Of a stretch of 7,843 nt of DNA, positions 1 through 5,871 are shown piece after piece. The DNA is taken from positions 1 to 7,843 of the forward strand of contig CANDLP010000097.1 of assembly GCA_947385505.1 (NCBI GenBank). Reading direction: 5' to 3'. The DNA comes from an uncultured Clostridia bacterium (lineage in GTDB: Bacteria; Bacillota; Clostridia; Oscillospirales; Ruminococcaceae). A program made the position numbers and the translations under genes. Below the pieces are notes generated by a model. It was not told the origin of the DNA, searched no databases, and worked only from the letters and a program-made list of their open reading frames with translations. The first letter of the stretch is position 1, and each line of letters opens with the position of its first letter.

Positions 1-335
1 GCGGCAATCGTAAATCCCCAAAAATAACGGCTCTTTTTTATTGGCATGGCGGCGTAAAAATCGTATTCACCCCGCCTGAACATATGCTGAAACATTATCA
101 GCGGCATAAAAAAGCCTAAAGCCGCCGATATTATAATATAACTGTCTTCTTCCCTGCCGCCGGTCACGTTGCCGTCGCATATAATTACCGTCAGAAAGCA
201 TACCACTAACATCAGCACGATAAACACCTTATTGACGGACAAAGCGTAACCTGTTATTTTAAGTGTTTTTCTTATGTATTCCCAAGCGCTTTCCTTTGCG
301 CCGATCGGGTTTCCCGTTTGAATAAGTGCATTCAT
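1..335 (-). CDS. ABC-2 type transporter permease, N-terminal part (cut by window edge)
   Basis: Membrane subunit of the ABC transporter whose ATPase lies immediately upstream; only the first 111 residues are inside the window. The start ATG overlaps the ATPase stop codon by one base (TAATG), which implies translational coupling, and a GGAGGT ribosome binding site lies 9 bases upstream. The protein opens with a polar, probably cytoplasmic stretch (1-35). A first hydrophobic segment follows (about 37-53), then a short polar loop and a second hydrophobic segment (about 67-85). After these comes an RRGEYDFYAAMPIKKSRYF motif (87-105), which resembles the D-FY-x-x-P-I/V-K/R motif seen after the second membrane helix in ABC-2 permeases paired with GntR/YtrA regulators. 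Substrate unknown. I translated this by hand because the reading frame runs off the edge. The family call is good; the exact subfamily is not determined. Confidence 0.85.
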   Translation of the reverse strand, partial: MNALIQTGNPIGAKESAWEYIRKTLKITGYALSVNKVFIVLMLVVCFLTVIICDGNVTGGREEDSYIIISAALGFFMPLIMFQHMFRRGEYDFYAAMPIKKSRYFWGFTIA

Positions 336-1378
336 TATCGCTCACCTCCGTTGGCTGTATCGTTTGTATCGCTAATATCATTTGTATCCGCTTCTTCCGA
401 AACTTTATCGGGGACAATGGGAATACTTTCCGAATATTTGTCGGAGCGGGTTTCCGTTAACTCTGACAAGTCCGACGCTCCCGCGGTTTTCAGCTTGTAG
501 GCAAATATTTCGTCAAGGCTTAGGGGGAGCGACTCAAAATAAGCGATTTCATTATCCCTGTCCCTTGCGGCGGCTTCAAGGCTCTTGCGGATATAATCTT
601 CGTTTCCCGCCGCGATAAAGCTGATTATCTGACCGCTTTGGCTCACCGACGCGGGGTTCAGAAAATCCAGAATATCAAGCGAATACCTGTTGTTTCCGAA
701 CATGAGCTGATATTTGCTTACCGAATCCTTAAGATCGTCAAGCTCGGCGCTCAGCACCAATTTTCCCTTATCTATAAGCACTATTCTGTCGCAGATATCT
801 TCAAGCTCCTTAAGATTGTGGGAAGCGAGCATAATAGTGGCGCCGCTGTCGGCAACGTTTTCTATAAAAACTTTTTTGGTTTTTTCCCTTGTTATCGGGT
901 CGAGACCGTCGAAAGTCTCGTCGCACAGAATGTACTCGGTTTCACAGGAAAGGGCGGTTATAACGTCGTTTTTCCGCCGCATTCCTTTGGAAAAGCTTGC
1001 AAGGCTCTGGTGCACGTCCAGCCCGAATTCTTCCGCCAAAGCGTAGAATTTTTTCATGGAAAAGCCTTCCCTTAAAGCGTTGTAGGTTTGCGCCATTTTT
1101 TTCATGTTGGAAGCGGGGCGGTAAAACTGTTCGTCGCTGATAAAGGCTATCTTTGACTTAGCAATTTCATTTTCATAAACGGGGTCGCCGTCTATCAGCA
1201 CCGCGCCGGAATCCTGTTTATAAACTCCTGCCGCGATTCTTAAAAGGGTGGATTTCCCTGCCCCGTTGATACCTATAAGCCCCACAATGCTGCCGTTGGG
1301 TATTTCAAGGCTTATATTGTCAAGGGACAATGTTTTCGAGTCGGTGTAACGTTTTGTTACCTTGTCTATACTTATCAT
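335..1378 (-). CDS. ABC transporter ATP-binding protein (YtrB/BcrA-like)
   Basis: Nucleotide-binding subunit that would energise the adjacent permease. Visible landmarks on the 347-residue product are Walker A GINGAGKST (36-44), Q-loop glutamine near 84, a degenerate signature SFSKGM (128-133), Walker B YILCDE (149-154), the D-loop GLDP (158-161) and the switch histidine H187 in LASHN. A C-terminal extension follows the ATPase core. Its last 45 or so residues are acidic, low in complexity and probably disordered, ending in two near-copies of a hexapeptide (DTNDIS, DTNDTA). Longer in-frame starts exist at 1411 and 1390. I chose the ATG at 1378 because it lies 2 bases after the regulator's stop codon, has AAAGGA 12 bases upstream inside the regulator gene, and begins directly at the usual MISIDKV-type first strand. 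The ATG at 1390 has no gap to the AAAGGA. Substrate is not deducible; lantibiotic or peptide export and cell-envelope stress response are family-level possibilities. Confidence 0.93.
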   Translation of the reverse strand: MISIDKVTKRYTDSKTLSLDNISLEIPNGSIVGLIGINGAGKSTLLRIAAGVYKQDSGAVLIDGDPVYENEIAKSKIAFISDEQFYRPASNMKKMAQTYNALREGFSMKKFYALAEEFGLDVHQSLASFSKGMRRKNDVITALSCETEYILCDETFDGLDPITREKTKKVFIENVADSGATIMLASHNLKELEDICDRIVLIDKGKLVLSAELDDLKDSVSKYQLMFGNNRYSLDILDFLNPASVSQSGQIISFIAAGNEDYIRKSLEAAARDRDNEIAYFESLPLSLDEIFAYKLKTAGASDLSELTETRSDKYSESIPIVPDKVSEEADTNDISDTNDTANGGER

Positions 1379-1380
1379 AT

Positions 1381-1788
1381 TTATGACCATTCCTTTCCCG
1401 AATCTTGACATATTCCGTAAATATTGTCTATTATCCGCAAAGCTATACCGGTTAAACGCGGTTTTTCAATGCCGCATTTTTTCGCTTTTTCAACCAATAA
1501 AATCAACTCGTTGTTTATCTCTTCCTCTTCGGTGTTTTTTGCTTTGGACAGATCGGGATTTACAAAATATCCTCTTCCCATCGCACTGTACAATATGTCC
1601 AGCCGTTCCAGTTCGGCGTATGCTTTTGCAATGGTGTTGGGATTTATGTTCATATCCGTGGCAAGCTGTCTTACCGAAGGTATCTGTTCGTCGGGTTTCA
1701 ATTCCCCTGAGAGAACCTGCTCTTTTATCCCGCTTACGATTTGCTTATAAATCGGGCGCTTGTCTCTCATGTTTACGGTTAGCAGCAT
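1381..1788 (-). CDS. GntR-family transcriptional regulator, YtrA subfamily
   Basis: Short (135-residue) DNA-binding repressor, the usual size for the YtrA branch of GntR, which lacks a large ligand domain. Residues 10-77 form the winged helix. The start is RPIYKQIVSGIKEQVLSGEL (11-30), the recognition helix region is PSVRQLATDMNINPNTIAKAY (37-57), and the wing ends GRGYFVN (71-77). The remaining 58 residues are helical and probably mediate dimerisation. It is first in an operon with the ABC ATPase and permease, the standard setting for this family, in which the regulator represses its own operon. A consensus promoter and a palindromic operator lie just upstream. The ATG at 1788 is preceded by AAGGAGGAA with a rather long 14-base gap. 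No better in-frame start is visible, and the inner ATG at residue 7 lacks a binding site. The inducer is unknown; in Bacillus subtilis YtrA responds to cell-wall antibiotics. Confidence 0.93.
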   Translation of the reverse strand: MLLTVNMRDKRPIYKQIVSGIKEQVLSGELKPDEQIPSVRQLATDMNINPNTIAKAYAELERLDILYSAMGRGYFVNPDLSKAKNTEEEEINNELILLVEKAKKCGIEKPRLTGIALRIIDNIYGICQDSGKEWS

Positions 1789-1800
1789 TTTTTATTATAG

Positions 1801-1809
1801 TTCCTCCTT
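1801..1809 (-). promoter_or_regulatory. Ribosome binding site of the GntR gene
   Basis: AAGGAGGAA on the minus strand is a near-perfect anti-16S match. It sits 14 bases from the ATG at 1788, longer than the usual 6-10, and directly next to the operator palindrome. Confidence 0.7.
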
Positions 1810-1838
1810 CAACTGTATTAGCAGTGTTAGTACAGTTG
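1810..1838 (-). promoter_or_regulatory. Palindromic operator, probable binding site of the GntR/YtrA regulator
   Basis: Two perfect 8-base arms, CAACTGTA and TACAGTTG, are separated by 13 bases. The symmetry continues inwards with one mismatch (a TA/TA pair beyond it). The palindrome begins one base after the -10 box and covers the expected transcription start, the ideal place for a repressor. From memory, B. subtilis YtrA uses an inverted repeat with a 13-base spacer and inner bases GTA/TAC; this site has the same spacing and the same inner GTA/TAC bases. That the adjacent regulator binds here is inferred. Confidence 0.8.
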
Positions 1839-1839
1839 T

Positions 1840-1868
1840 ATTATAATAAATTTTTTAGAGTTTGTCAA
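1840..1868 (-). promoter_or_regulatory. Consensus sigma-A promoter of the GntR-ABC operon
   Basis: On the minus strand, TTGACA (1863-1868) and TATAAT (1840-1845) are separated by exactly 17 bases, a full match to the consensus. The expected start is near 1833, inside the operator. A promoter this strong normally needs a tight repressor, consistent with autoregulation. Confidence 0.88.
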
Positions 1869-2130
1869 GAGGGTTTTAAAAAAATATGAAAAAATTATAC
1901 TATGGCAATCCACGGGAATAACATGACACAGAGCGGCAAGAGCAAATTATGTAAACAAGGCGTACGGCGAAAGCGGCTGTTGTTCGGCAAGGAGGGCAGC
2001 GCAGCTGCCTATGCCAATCCAATTTTGAACTGCCAATATGCGTTGTGTCATTTAGCGGGTTATTATAGTATTAGAGCAGTACATTATAACAGAGTCTCTC
2101 TTAAGAAAATCCACACCGTATTTGTCAAAC
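1862..2130. other. Intergenic stretch without a convincing gene
   Basis: Apart from the regulator promoter at its left edge, this stretch carries no protein-coding gene I can defend. A 136-codon rightward frame from 1902 runs on into the antisense of the aldo/keto reductase, has no ribosome binding site (its upstream is an A-rich run) and shows no domain. The base composition of 1900-2060 is less AT-rich than typical spacer, and it contains the nested inverted repeats annotated at 1897-2071. Confidence 0.6.
1897..2071. repeat. Nested inverted repeats; candidate structured RNA or extragenic repeat element
   Basis: Perfect pairs nest in order. These are ATACTAT (1897-1903) with ATAGTAT (2065-2071), ATGACACA (1923-1930) with TGTGTCAT (2044-2051), GGCA (1935-1938) with TGCC (2031-2034), and AAATT (1944-1948) with AATTT (2021-2025). 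Inside lies a local hairpin, GGCAGC-GCA-GCTGCC (1995-2009). The direct near-repeat ATGGCAATCCA (1902-1912) / ATGCCAATCCA (2011-2021) is also present. The sequence is gene-free but not spacer-like. It may be a dispersed extragenic element or a small RNA; strand and function are not determinable here. Confidence 0.45.
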
Positions 2131-2162
2131 AAAAAGGCGCCGCTTCAAAAAGAAGCAGCGCC
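2131..2162 (-). terminator. Intrinsic terminator of the aldo/keto reductase gene
   Basis: An 11-bp stem read on the minus strand pairs GGCGC-T-GCTTC with GAAGC-G-GCGCC around a 5-base T loop, followed by five T. The one imperfect position is a G-U pair on the minus strand but a C-A mismatch on the plus strand, which confirms the orientation. It begins 19 bases after the reductase stop codon. Confidence 0.92.
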
Positions 2163-2181
2163 GAAACCCTGTATAATAATC

Positions 2182-3036
2182 CTAAAAATCCACCGTATCC
2201 GGATCGTTTCCCGAACCCCCTATATAAGGCATTTCGTTTATACGCTTCATATCCTCCGCTGAAATTTCAAAATCAAACACTTCCGAATTTTCTTTTATAC
2301 GGCTTTCCGTAACCGATTTTGGCAAAGGGAGAACGCCGTTTTGCAAACACCATTTTATGCAGAGCTGTGCTGTTGATTTGCCGTATTTTGCGGCTGTTTC
2401 AGCAAGCGTCGGGTTGCTCAGCATACGGCCTTGTCCCAAAGGCCCCCACGCTTCCACCAAAATATTGTTTTCACGGCAAAAGCTCACAGTTTCTTCCTGC
2501 GTTTGTCCCGGATGATACTCGATCTGATTGACCATCGGCTTAACTTCGGTTTCCATAAGCGCTCTAAGGTGATGAGGCTTAAAATTGGATACGCCTATCG
2601 CCTTTATTCTGCCAGCTTTGTACAGCTCGGTCATTGCGCGCCAAGTGTCAAGGTTGATTTGCTCCCAATTATCAAAGCGGTGAGCGGATGCGGGCCAATG
2701 GATAAGGTACAAGTCGAGGTAATCGGTTTTAAGCTCGGAAAGAGTCTTTTCAAAAGCGTTAAGAGTGGTTTTATAACCCCTGTTGTCATTAAAGACCTTG
2801 CTTGTAATAAAAACATTTTCGCGGCCGACTCCCGACTCTCTTACCGCTTGTCCTACGCCCGCCTCGTTTTTATAGCCTGCGGCTGTGTCAATGTGACGAT
2901 AGCCCATTTCAACAGCGATCTTCACCGAGGCAAAGGCGGTCTGTTCGTCGGCGCGCCATGTGCCGTAGCCTAAACAAGGAATTTTATAATTGTTGTGCAG
3001 GGTAAAGGCGGATTGCGGATTATGAATGTTTGACAT
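2182..3036 (-). CDS. Aldo/keto reductase (2,5-diketo-D-gluconate reductase-like, COG0656 type)
   Basis: Cytosolic NAD(P)H-dependent reductase of aldehydes and ketones, with a (beta/alpha)8 barrel and 284 residues, a normal family length. The catalytic tetrad is complete: D50 in HIDTAAGY, Y55, K80 in ITSKV, and H113 in YLIHWP. Cofactor-binding signatures are also visible: GVSNF, the GPLGQGR segment, and the late LPKSVTESRIKEN motif in which Lys, Ser and Arg hold the NADPH phosphate. A longer frame begins at 3075. I chose the ATG at 3036 because AGGAAGGA lies 11 bases upstream and because the typical N-terminal pattern (FTLHNNYKIPCLGYGTW) starts soon after. The gap to dapL is 111 bases, with no clear terminator or promoter in it, so readthrough from dapL is possible. 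The natural substrate cannot be read from sequence. It may be a housekeeping detoxifying reductase or act on sugar-derived carbonyls. Confidence 0.93.
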   Translation of the reverse strand: MSNIHNPQSAFTLHNNYKIPCLGYGTWRADEQTAFASVKIAVEMGYRHIDTAAGYKNEAGVGQAVRESGVGRENVFITSKVFNDNRGYKTTLNAFEKTLSELKTDYLDLYLIHWPASAHRFDNWEQINLDTWRAMTELYKAGRIKAIGVSNFKPHHLRALMETEVKPMVNQIEYHPGQTQEETVSFCRENNILVEAWGPLGQGRMLSNPTLAETAAKYGKSTAQLCIKWCLQNGVLPLPKSVTESRIKENSEVFDFEISAEDMKRINEMPYIGGSGNDPDTVDF

Positions 3037-3147
3037 TTTATTACTGTTCCTTCCTTTTGAGCAAGTATTGCGCATTTGGCGTCATATGCCTTATACAAAA
3101 CCCTTTTTGAACCGTGCGATTGGCATTAAGAGTTAAACGCGGCATTT

Positions 3148-4347
3148 TTATCCTAACATTTTTTCAAGCCGCTTCATGGCTTCCGCAGTTTTTTCCATAG
3201 ACCCAAAGGCGGTCATTCTGAACCAGCCTTCCCCGTTCTTTCCGAAGCCTTCGCCCGGAGTCCCCACAACCTCAGCTTCATTCAGCAGCTTATGGAAAAA
3301 CTCCCAGCTGCCCATTCCGCAGGGACATCTGAACCAGATATAAGGGCTGTTTACTCCGCCCGTATATTCGATCCCCAATTTGTCGAAGGTTTTCATCATA
3401 ATTTTAGCATTGTTTAGATAGTATCCCACTATTTCTCTGCACTCTCGCTGCCCTTCGTCGGAAAAAACAGCTTCCGCCGCCCGCTGAACGGGATAAGATA
3501 CTCCGTTGAACTTGCTTCCCTGTCTTCTTGCCCAAATTTTTCTTACGCTGTATTCACTTCCGTCATTATCCTCAAACATCAGCTCTTCGGGGATAACGGT
3601 ATATCCGCACCTTGTTCCGGTAAATCCGGCTGTTTTTGAAAGGGAGCATATTTCCAGCGCGCATTTTTTCGCTCCTTCTATTTCAAATATGCTTCTCGGC
3701 AGTTTTTCATCGGTGATAAACGCCTCGTAAGCTGCGTCATAAATAATTACCGCCTTATTTTTAAGGGCATAGTCAACCCATTCCTTAAGCTGTTCCTTGG
3801 TATAAGCCGATCCTGTGGGGTTATTCGGTGAGCAAAGATATATCAGATCCGCGCCGCAGCTTGGGGGCATTGCCGCAAATCCGTTTTCAGGAGTACTGTC
3901 CGCATATATTATTTTTTTCCCTCCCATTGTGTTTGAGTCAACATAAACAGGATAAGCCGGATCGGTAACCAGGACCGTACATGATGAATCAAAGATATCG
4001 TTAATGTTTCCGCTGTCGGATTTTGCGCCGTCGCTGATAAATATTTCCTCGGTGCTGATAGTTATGTTTCTTTTTTTATAATAGCCTTTGACGGCTTCCC
4101 TGAGAAAATCGTATCCCTGACCGCTGTCCTCATATCCCCGGAAGGTTTCTTTTTTTCCCATTTCCGCGCTTGCCTTCTCCATAGCCTTTACTACCGCGGG
4201 GGCAAGGGGGAGCGTAACGTCCCCGATTCCCATTTTAATAAGCTTATGGCCGGGGTGGGCGGCGGTATATTGATTTACCTGCTTGCTTATTTCTTTAAAA
4301 AGATAATTTTCCTTCAGATTAAGGAAATTCGAGTTCATTTTAGCCAT
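3148..4347 (-). CDS. dapL: LL-diaminopimelate aminotransferase
   Basis: PLP enzyme (EC 2.6.1.83) that converts tetrahydrodipicolinate plus glutamate directly to LL-diaminopimelate, bypassing the acylated intermediates of the classical lysine and peptidoglycan route. The 399-residue product carries the family's diagnostic segments: KMGIGDVTLPL (38-48), RGYEDSGQGYDFLREA (70-85), SDGAKSDSGN (105-114), YLCSPNNPTG (170-179), DAAYEAF (204-210) and the SLSKTAGFTGTRCGY loop with PLP-binding K238. WARRQGSKFNGVSYPVQR and PYIWFRCP follow near the C-terminus. A TTG start at 4377 would add ten lysine-rich residues, but it falls at the predicted transcription start. The ATG at 4347 has AAAGGGA 6 bases upstream and suits the family length. 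It has its own promoter and sits between two unrelated genes, with no other lysine-pathway gene in the window. The DapL route is typical of Clostridia, Chlamydia and plants. Confidence 0.96.
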   Translation of the reverse strand: MAKMNSNFLNLKENYLFKEISKQVNQYTAAHPGHKLIKMGIGDVTLPLAPAVVKAMEKASAEMGKKETFRGYEDSGQGYDFLREAVKGYYKKRNITISTEEIFISDGAKSDSGNINDIFDSSCTVLVTDPAYPVYVDSNTMGGKKIIYADSTPENGFAAMPPSCGADLIYLCSPNNPTGSAYTKEQLKEWVDYALKNKAVIIYDAAYEAFITDEKLPRSIFEIEGAKKCALEICSLSKTAGFTGTRCGYTVIPEELMFEDNDGSEYSVRKIWARRQGSKFNGVSYPVQRAAEAVFSDEGQRECREIVGYYLNNAKIMMKTFDKLGIEYTGGVNSPYIWFRCPCGMGSWEFFHKLLNEAEVVGTPGEGFGKNGEGWFRMTAFGSMEKTAEAMKRLEKMLG

Positions 4348-4350
4348 ATC

Positions 4351-4359
4351 GGATCCCTT
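4351..4359 (-). promoter_or_regulatory. dapL: Ribosome binding site fixing the dapL start
   Basis: AAAGGGATC on the minus strand places GGGA about 6 bases from the ATG at 4347. It supports this start over the upstream TTG (4377), which lies at the predicted mRNA 5' end. Confidence 0.7.
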
Positions 4360-4382
4360 TCTTTTTTTGTTTTTCAAGCTTT

Positions 4383-4411
4383 ATTTTATCAAATTTTACC
4401 GCCGATTGCAA
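4383..4411 (-). promoter_or_regulatory. Promoter of dapL
   Basis: On the minus strand TTGCAA (4406-4411) and TAAAAT (4383-4388) are exactly 17 bases apart. The predicted start is near 4376, giving a leader of about 30 bases, too short for a riboswitch. No lysine riboswitch or other leader control is visible. Confidence 0.75.
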
Positions 4412-4468
4412 TACTTTATTAGCAAAAACAGAACACAAATTTTGAGGTTCACTTAAATAATAATTATA

Positions 4469-4507
4469 AAACAGCGGACGCCCCGTGAGACAGGACGGCC
4501 GCTGTTT
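4469..4507 (-). terminator. Intrinsic terminator of the GH130 gene
   Basis: A perfect 9-bp outer stem pairs AAACAGCGG with CCGCTGTTT. One mismatch separates it from a 5-bp inner stem CGTCC/GGGCG, which includes one G-U pair in the minus-strand RNA. It is followed leftwards by a T-rich but interrupted tail. It lies 73 bases after the GH130 stop codon and separates this unit from dapL. The weak T tract makes termination efficiency uncertain. Confidence 0.75.
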
Positions 4508-4580
4508 GTTATACGCCTTTTATTTTGAGGATTTTATGTTTCAACTTGTACGACAAATGTTTTGCATCCGTTTATTTGCA

Positions 4581-5579
4581 TTAAACCGAAGAATGCTTTT
4601 TAACGTAGTCAACAACCTCGTCTACCTTAGTAAACGCCATTCCTACGCAAGTATCCGCGCAGCCGTAATAAATCGCGATTCTTCCCGTATCCTTATCGCA
4701 AAGCGCCGCGCAGGGGAATGTGACATTCTGTACGTCGCCCACGCACTCATACATTTCACGAGGATTGATAAGATACTCTTTGCATCTCGCAATAACCTTC
4801 CAAGGCTTATCGATATCCAAAAGGCAGGCGCCGAAGCTGTAAACAAATCCGTTGCAGCTCTCCAGTACGCCGTGGTAGAAGCAAAGCCAGCCTTCGCTTG
4901 TCTCAATGGGAATAGGGCCTGCGCCGATCTTTTTGGATTCCCAGCCGCTGCCTGGCGCCATTACGTGTCTGTGCTCGCCCCAGTACTTCATATCGGGGGA
5001 CTGTGAAAGATACATATCGCCGAAAGGAGTATGTCCGCTGTCGGAAGGGCGGCTGAACATTACATATTTTCCGTTTATCTTGCGGGGGAACATTACGCCG
5101 TTTCTGTTAAAGGGAAGGAATGCGTTCTCGCACTGATGGAACTCCTTGAAATCCTTGGTCCAGCCCACGCCGATGGTAGGCTTCCAGCCGTAAGAGTTGC
5201 ACCATGTGATCCAGAATCTGTCCTCGATCCATACACAGCGTGGATCGTAGCCGTACTGCCAGGGATTGGCTTCGGCGGTTTCGGGATCGTCGTTTATCCA
5301 TTCGATTTTTTCTGGATTGATGTTCCAATGAATACCGTCATCGGAAAATCCTGCGTGAATGTCCATGCTCCTCGTCTTGTCGTCAACACGGAAAACGCCC
5401 GCAAATTTTCCTTCATATGGCACCACCGCGCTGTTGAAAATAGAGTTTGAACTGGGAAGAAGGTCGCGGGGGATAATGGGGTTAGCGTCATAACGCCAGA
5501 TAACGTCGCTGCTTCCTGCTGGTCTTTCCTGCCACGGAATATTGGGAATCGACTGACCGTTGATAATTTGTACGCTCAT
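4581..5579 (-). CDS. GH130 beta-mannoside phosphorylase (probable beta-1,4-mannooligosaccharide phosphorylase)
   Basis: Cytosolic inverting phosphorylase that should cleave beta-mannosidic bonds with phosphate to give alpha-mannose 1-phosphate. The 332-residue length and absence of a signal peptide fit GH130 enzymes of the RaMP2/TM1225 type, shorter than the roughly 390-residue mannosyl-glucose phosphorylases. Family landmarks in five-bladed propeller order are WRYDANPII (28-36), SIFNSAVVP (46-54), FRVDD (63-67), and YGYDPR (109-114), whose D112 is the expected general acid. [21 protein letters not shown] (158-178) follows, then [21 protein letters not shown] (217-237) with phosphate-site Lys/His candidates, and [13 protein letters not shown] near the end. 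AAAGGA sits 10 bases before the ATG at 5579. It is a single-gene transcript with a strong promoter, a long structured leader and a terminator. Whether it prefers mannobiose, longer mannan pieces or another mannoside cannot be settled here. Confidence 0.93.
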   Translation of the reverse strand: MSVQIINGQSIPNIPWQERPAGSSDVIWRYDANPIIPRDLLPSSNSIFNSAVVPYEGKFAGVFRVDDKTRSMDIHAGFSDDGIHWNINPEKIEWINDDPETAEANPWQYGYDPRCVWIEDRFWITWCNSYGWKPTIGVGWTKDFKEFHQCENAFLPFNRNGVMFPRKINGKYVMFSRPSDSGHTPFGDMYLSQSPDMKYWGEHRHVMAPGSGWESKKIGAGPIPIETSEGWLCFYHGVLESCNGFVYSFGACLLDIDKPWKVIARCKEYLINPREMYECVGDVQNVTFPCAALCDKDTGRIAIYYGCADTCVGMAFTKVDEVVDYVKKHSSV

Positions 5580-5587
5580 ATTGATAA

Positions 5588-5595
5588 TTTCCTTT
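5588..5595 (-). promoter_or_regulatory. Ribosome binding site of the GH130 gene, complementary to its own leader
   Basis: The minus-strand site AAAGGAAA lies about 8-10 bases before the ATG. Seven of its bases (AAGGAAA, 5588-5594) are perfectly complementary to TTTCCTT of the leader (5665-5671), so the site could be masked by an alternative fold. Confidence 0.6.
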
Positions 5596-5610
5596 CAGCT
5601 TTTTCTTCTT

Positions 5611-5780
5611 ATTGCTTCACCAACTAAACATTGCCGCAAGACGCAGACAAAAATAAAAAATGTCAAGGAAACATCGCAGCAATATACAGTATTGCGGCCG
5701 TTTTTTCACATAGATTTTTTATTCGCGTCAAGCATAGGGGGAAAGTTTAGTTGTAAAGCAACCATATCGGTGCGGATATG
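5611..5780 (-). ncRNA. Candidate structured 5' leader RNA of the GH130 gene (no known class recognised)
   Basis: The minus-strand leader can pair along most of its length. P0 is a 6-bp hairpin (5763-5768 with 5775-5780). With no gap, P1 pairs 5745-5762 with 5611-5629 over 18 bp, with one bulged G and two G-U pairs. Inside, P2 pairs 5725-5729 with 5640-5644, and P3 pairs 5714-5723 with 5652-5661 (10 bp, A/U). A 4-bp helix joins 5700-5703 to 5669-5672, and P4 is a hairpin (5690-5695 with 5679-5684). Both imperfect P1 positions pair only in the sense RNA (A-C mismatches on the other strand). The element lies between the promoter and the ribosome binding site. I recognise no riboswitch or T-box consensus. 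A transposon-derived hairpin is the main alternative. Confidence 0.55.
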
Positions 5781-5798
5781 TTCCGTTAATTTAAGCTT

Positions 5799-5828
5799 AT
5801 TATAGCAGTATATAACGCCGCTTGTCAA
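5799..5828 (-). promoter_or_regulatory. Promoter of the GH130 gene
   Basis: On the minus strand a perfect TTGACA (5823-5828) and a perfect TATAAT (5799-5804) are 18 bases apart. The expected start is near 5792, which gives a leader of about 210 bases before the ATG. Such a long leader on a single catabolic gene suggests control after initiation. Confidence 0.85.
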
Positions 5829-5871
5829 GTTGGAAATACTTACAAAAAAGAAGAGTCTTTATTAGTTATTA

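Noticed and set aside
638..1075. Rightward frames opposite the ABC ATPase
   Set aside because: They mirror the ATPase core, whose Walker motifs, D-loop and switch histidine are intact on the other strand.
1379..1411. Longer starts (1411, 1390) for the ABC ATPase
   Set aside because: They would overlap the regulator gene more deeply; the 1390 ATG directly abuts the AAAGGA motif, and family members begin at the MISIDKV-type strand.
1902..2312. Rightward 136-codon reading frame in the gap before the aldo/keto reductase
   Set aside because: No ribosome binding site, no recognisable domain, and its second half is antisense to the reductase terminator and C-terminus. It overlaps the nested inverted repeats, which explain the region better.
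4345..4377. TTG start for dapL adding ten lysine-rich residues
   Set aside because: The TTG coincides with the predicted transcription start and has no binding site upstream; the ATG at 4347 has AAAGGGA at good spacing.
4485..5006. Rightward 173-codon frame opposite the GH130 3' half, and a similar one at 5031-5450
   Set aside because: Both are antisense to conserved GH130 motifs and have no supporting start signals or domains.
5659..5664. TTGACA on the minus strand within the GH130 leader as a second promoter
   Set aside because: The sequence 17 bases downstream is GC-containing with no -10 match; the bases are better explained by the leader helices.
5611..5762. Miniature inverted-repeat transposon reading of the leader element
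   Set aside because: The arms would make good terminal repeats, but no target-site duplication is visible outside them, the mismatches are G-U only in the sense RNA, and the adjoining P0 hairpin lies outside the arms. It is kept only as an alternative.
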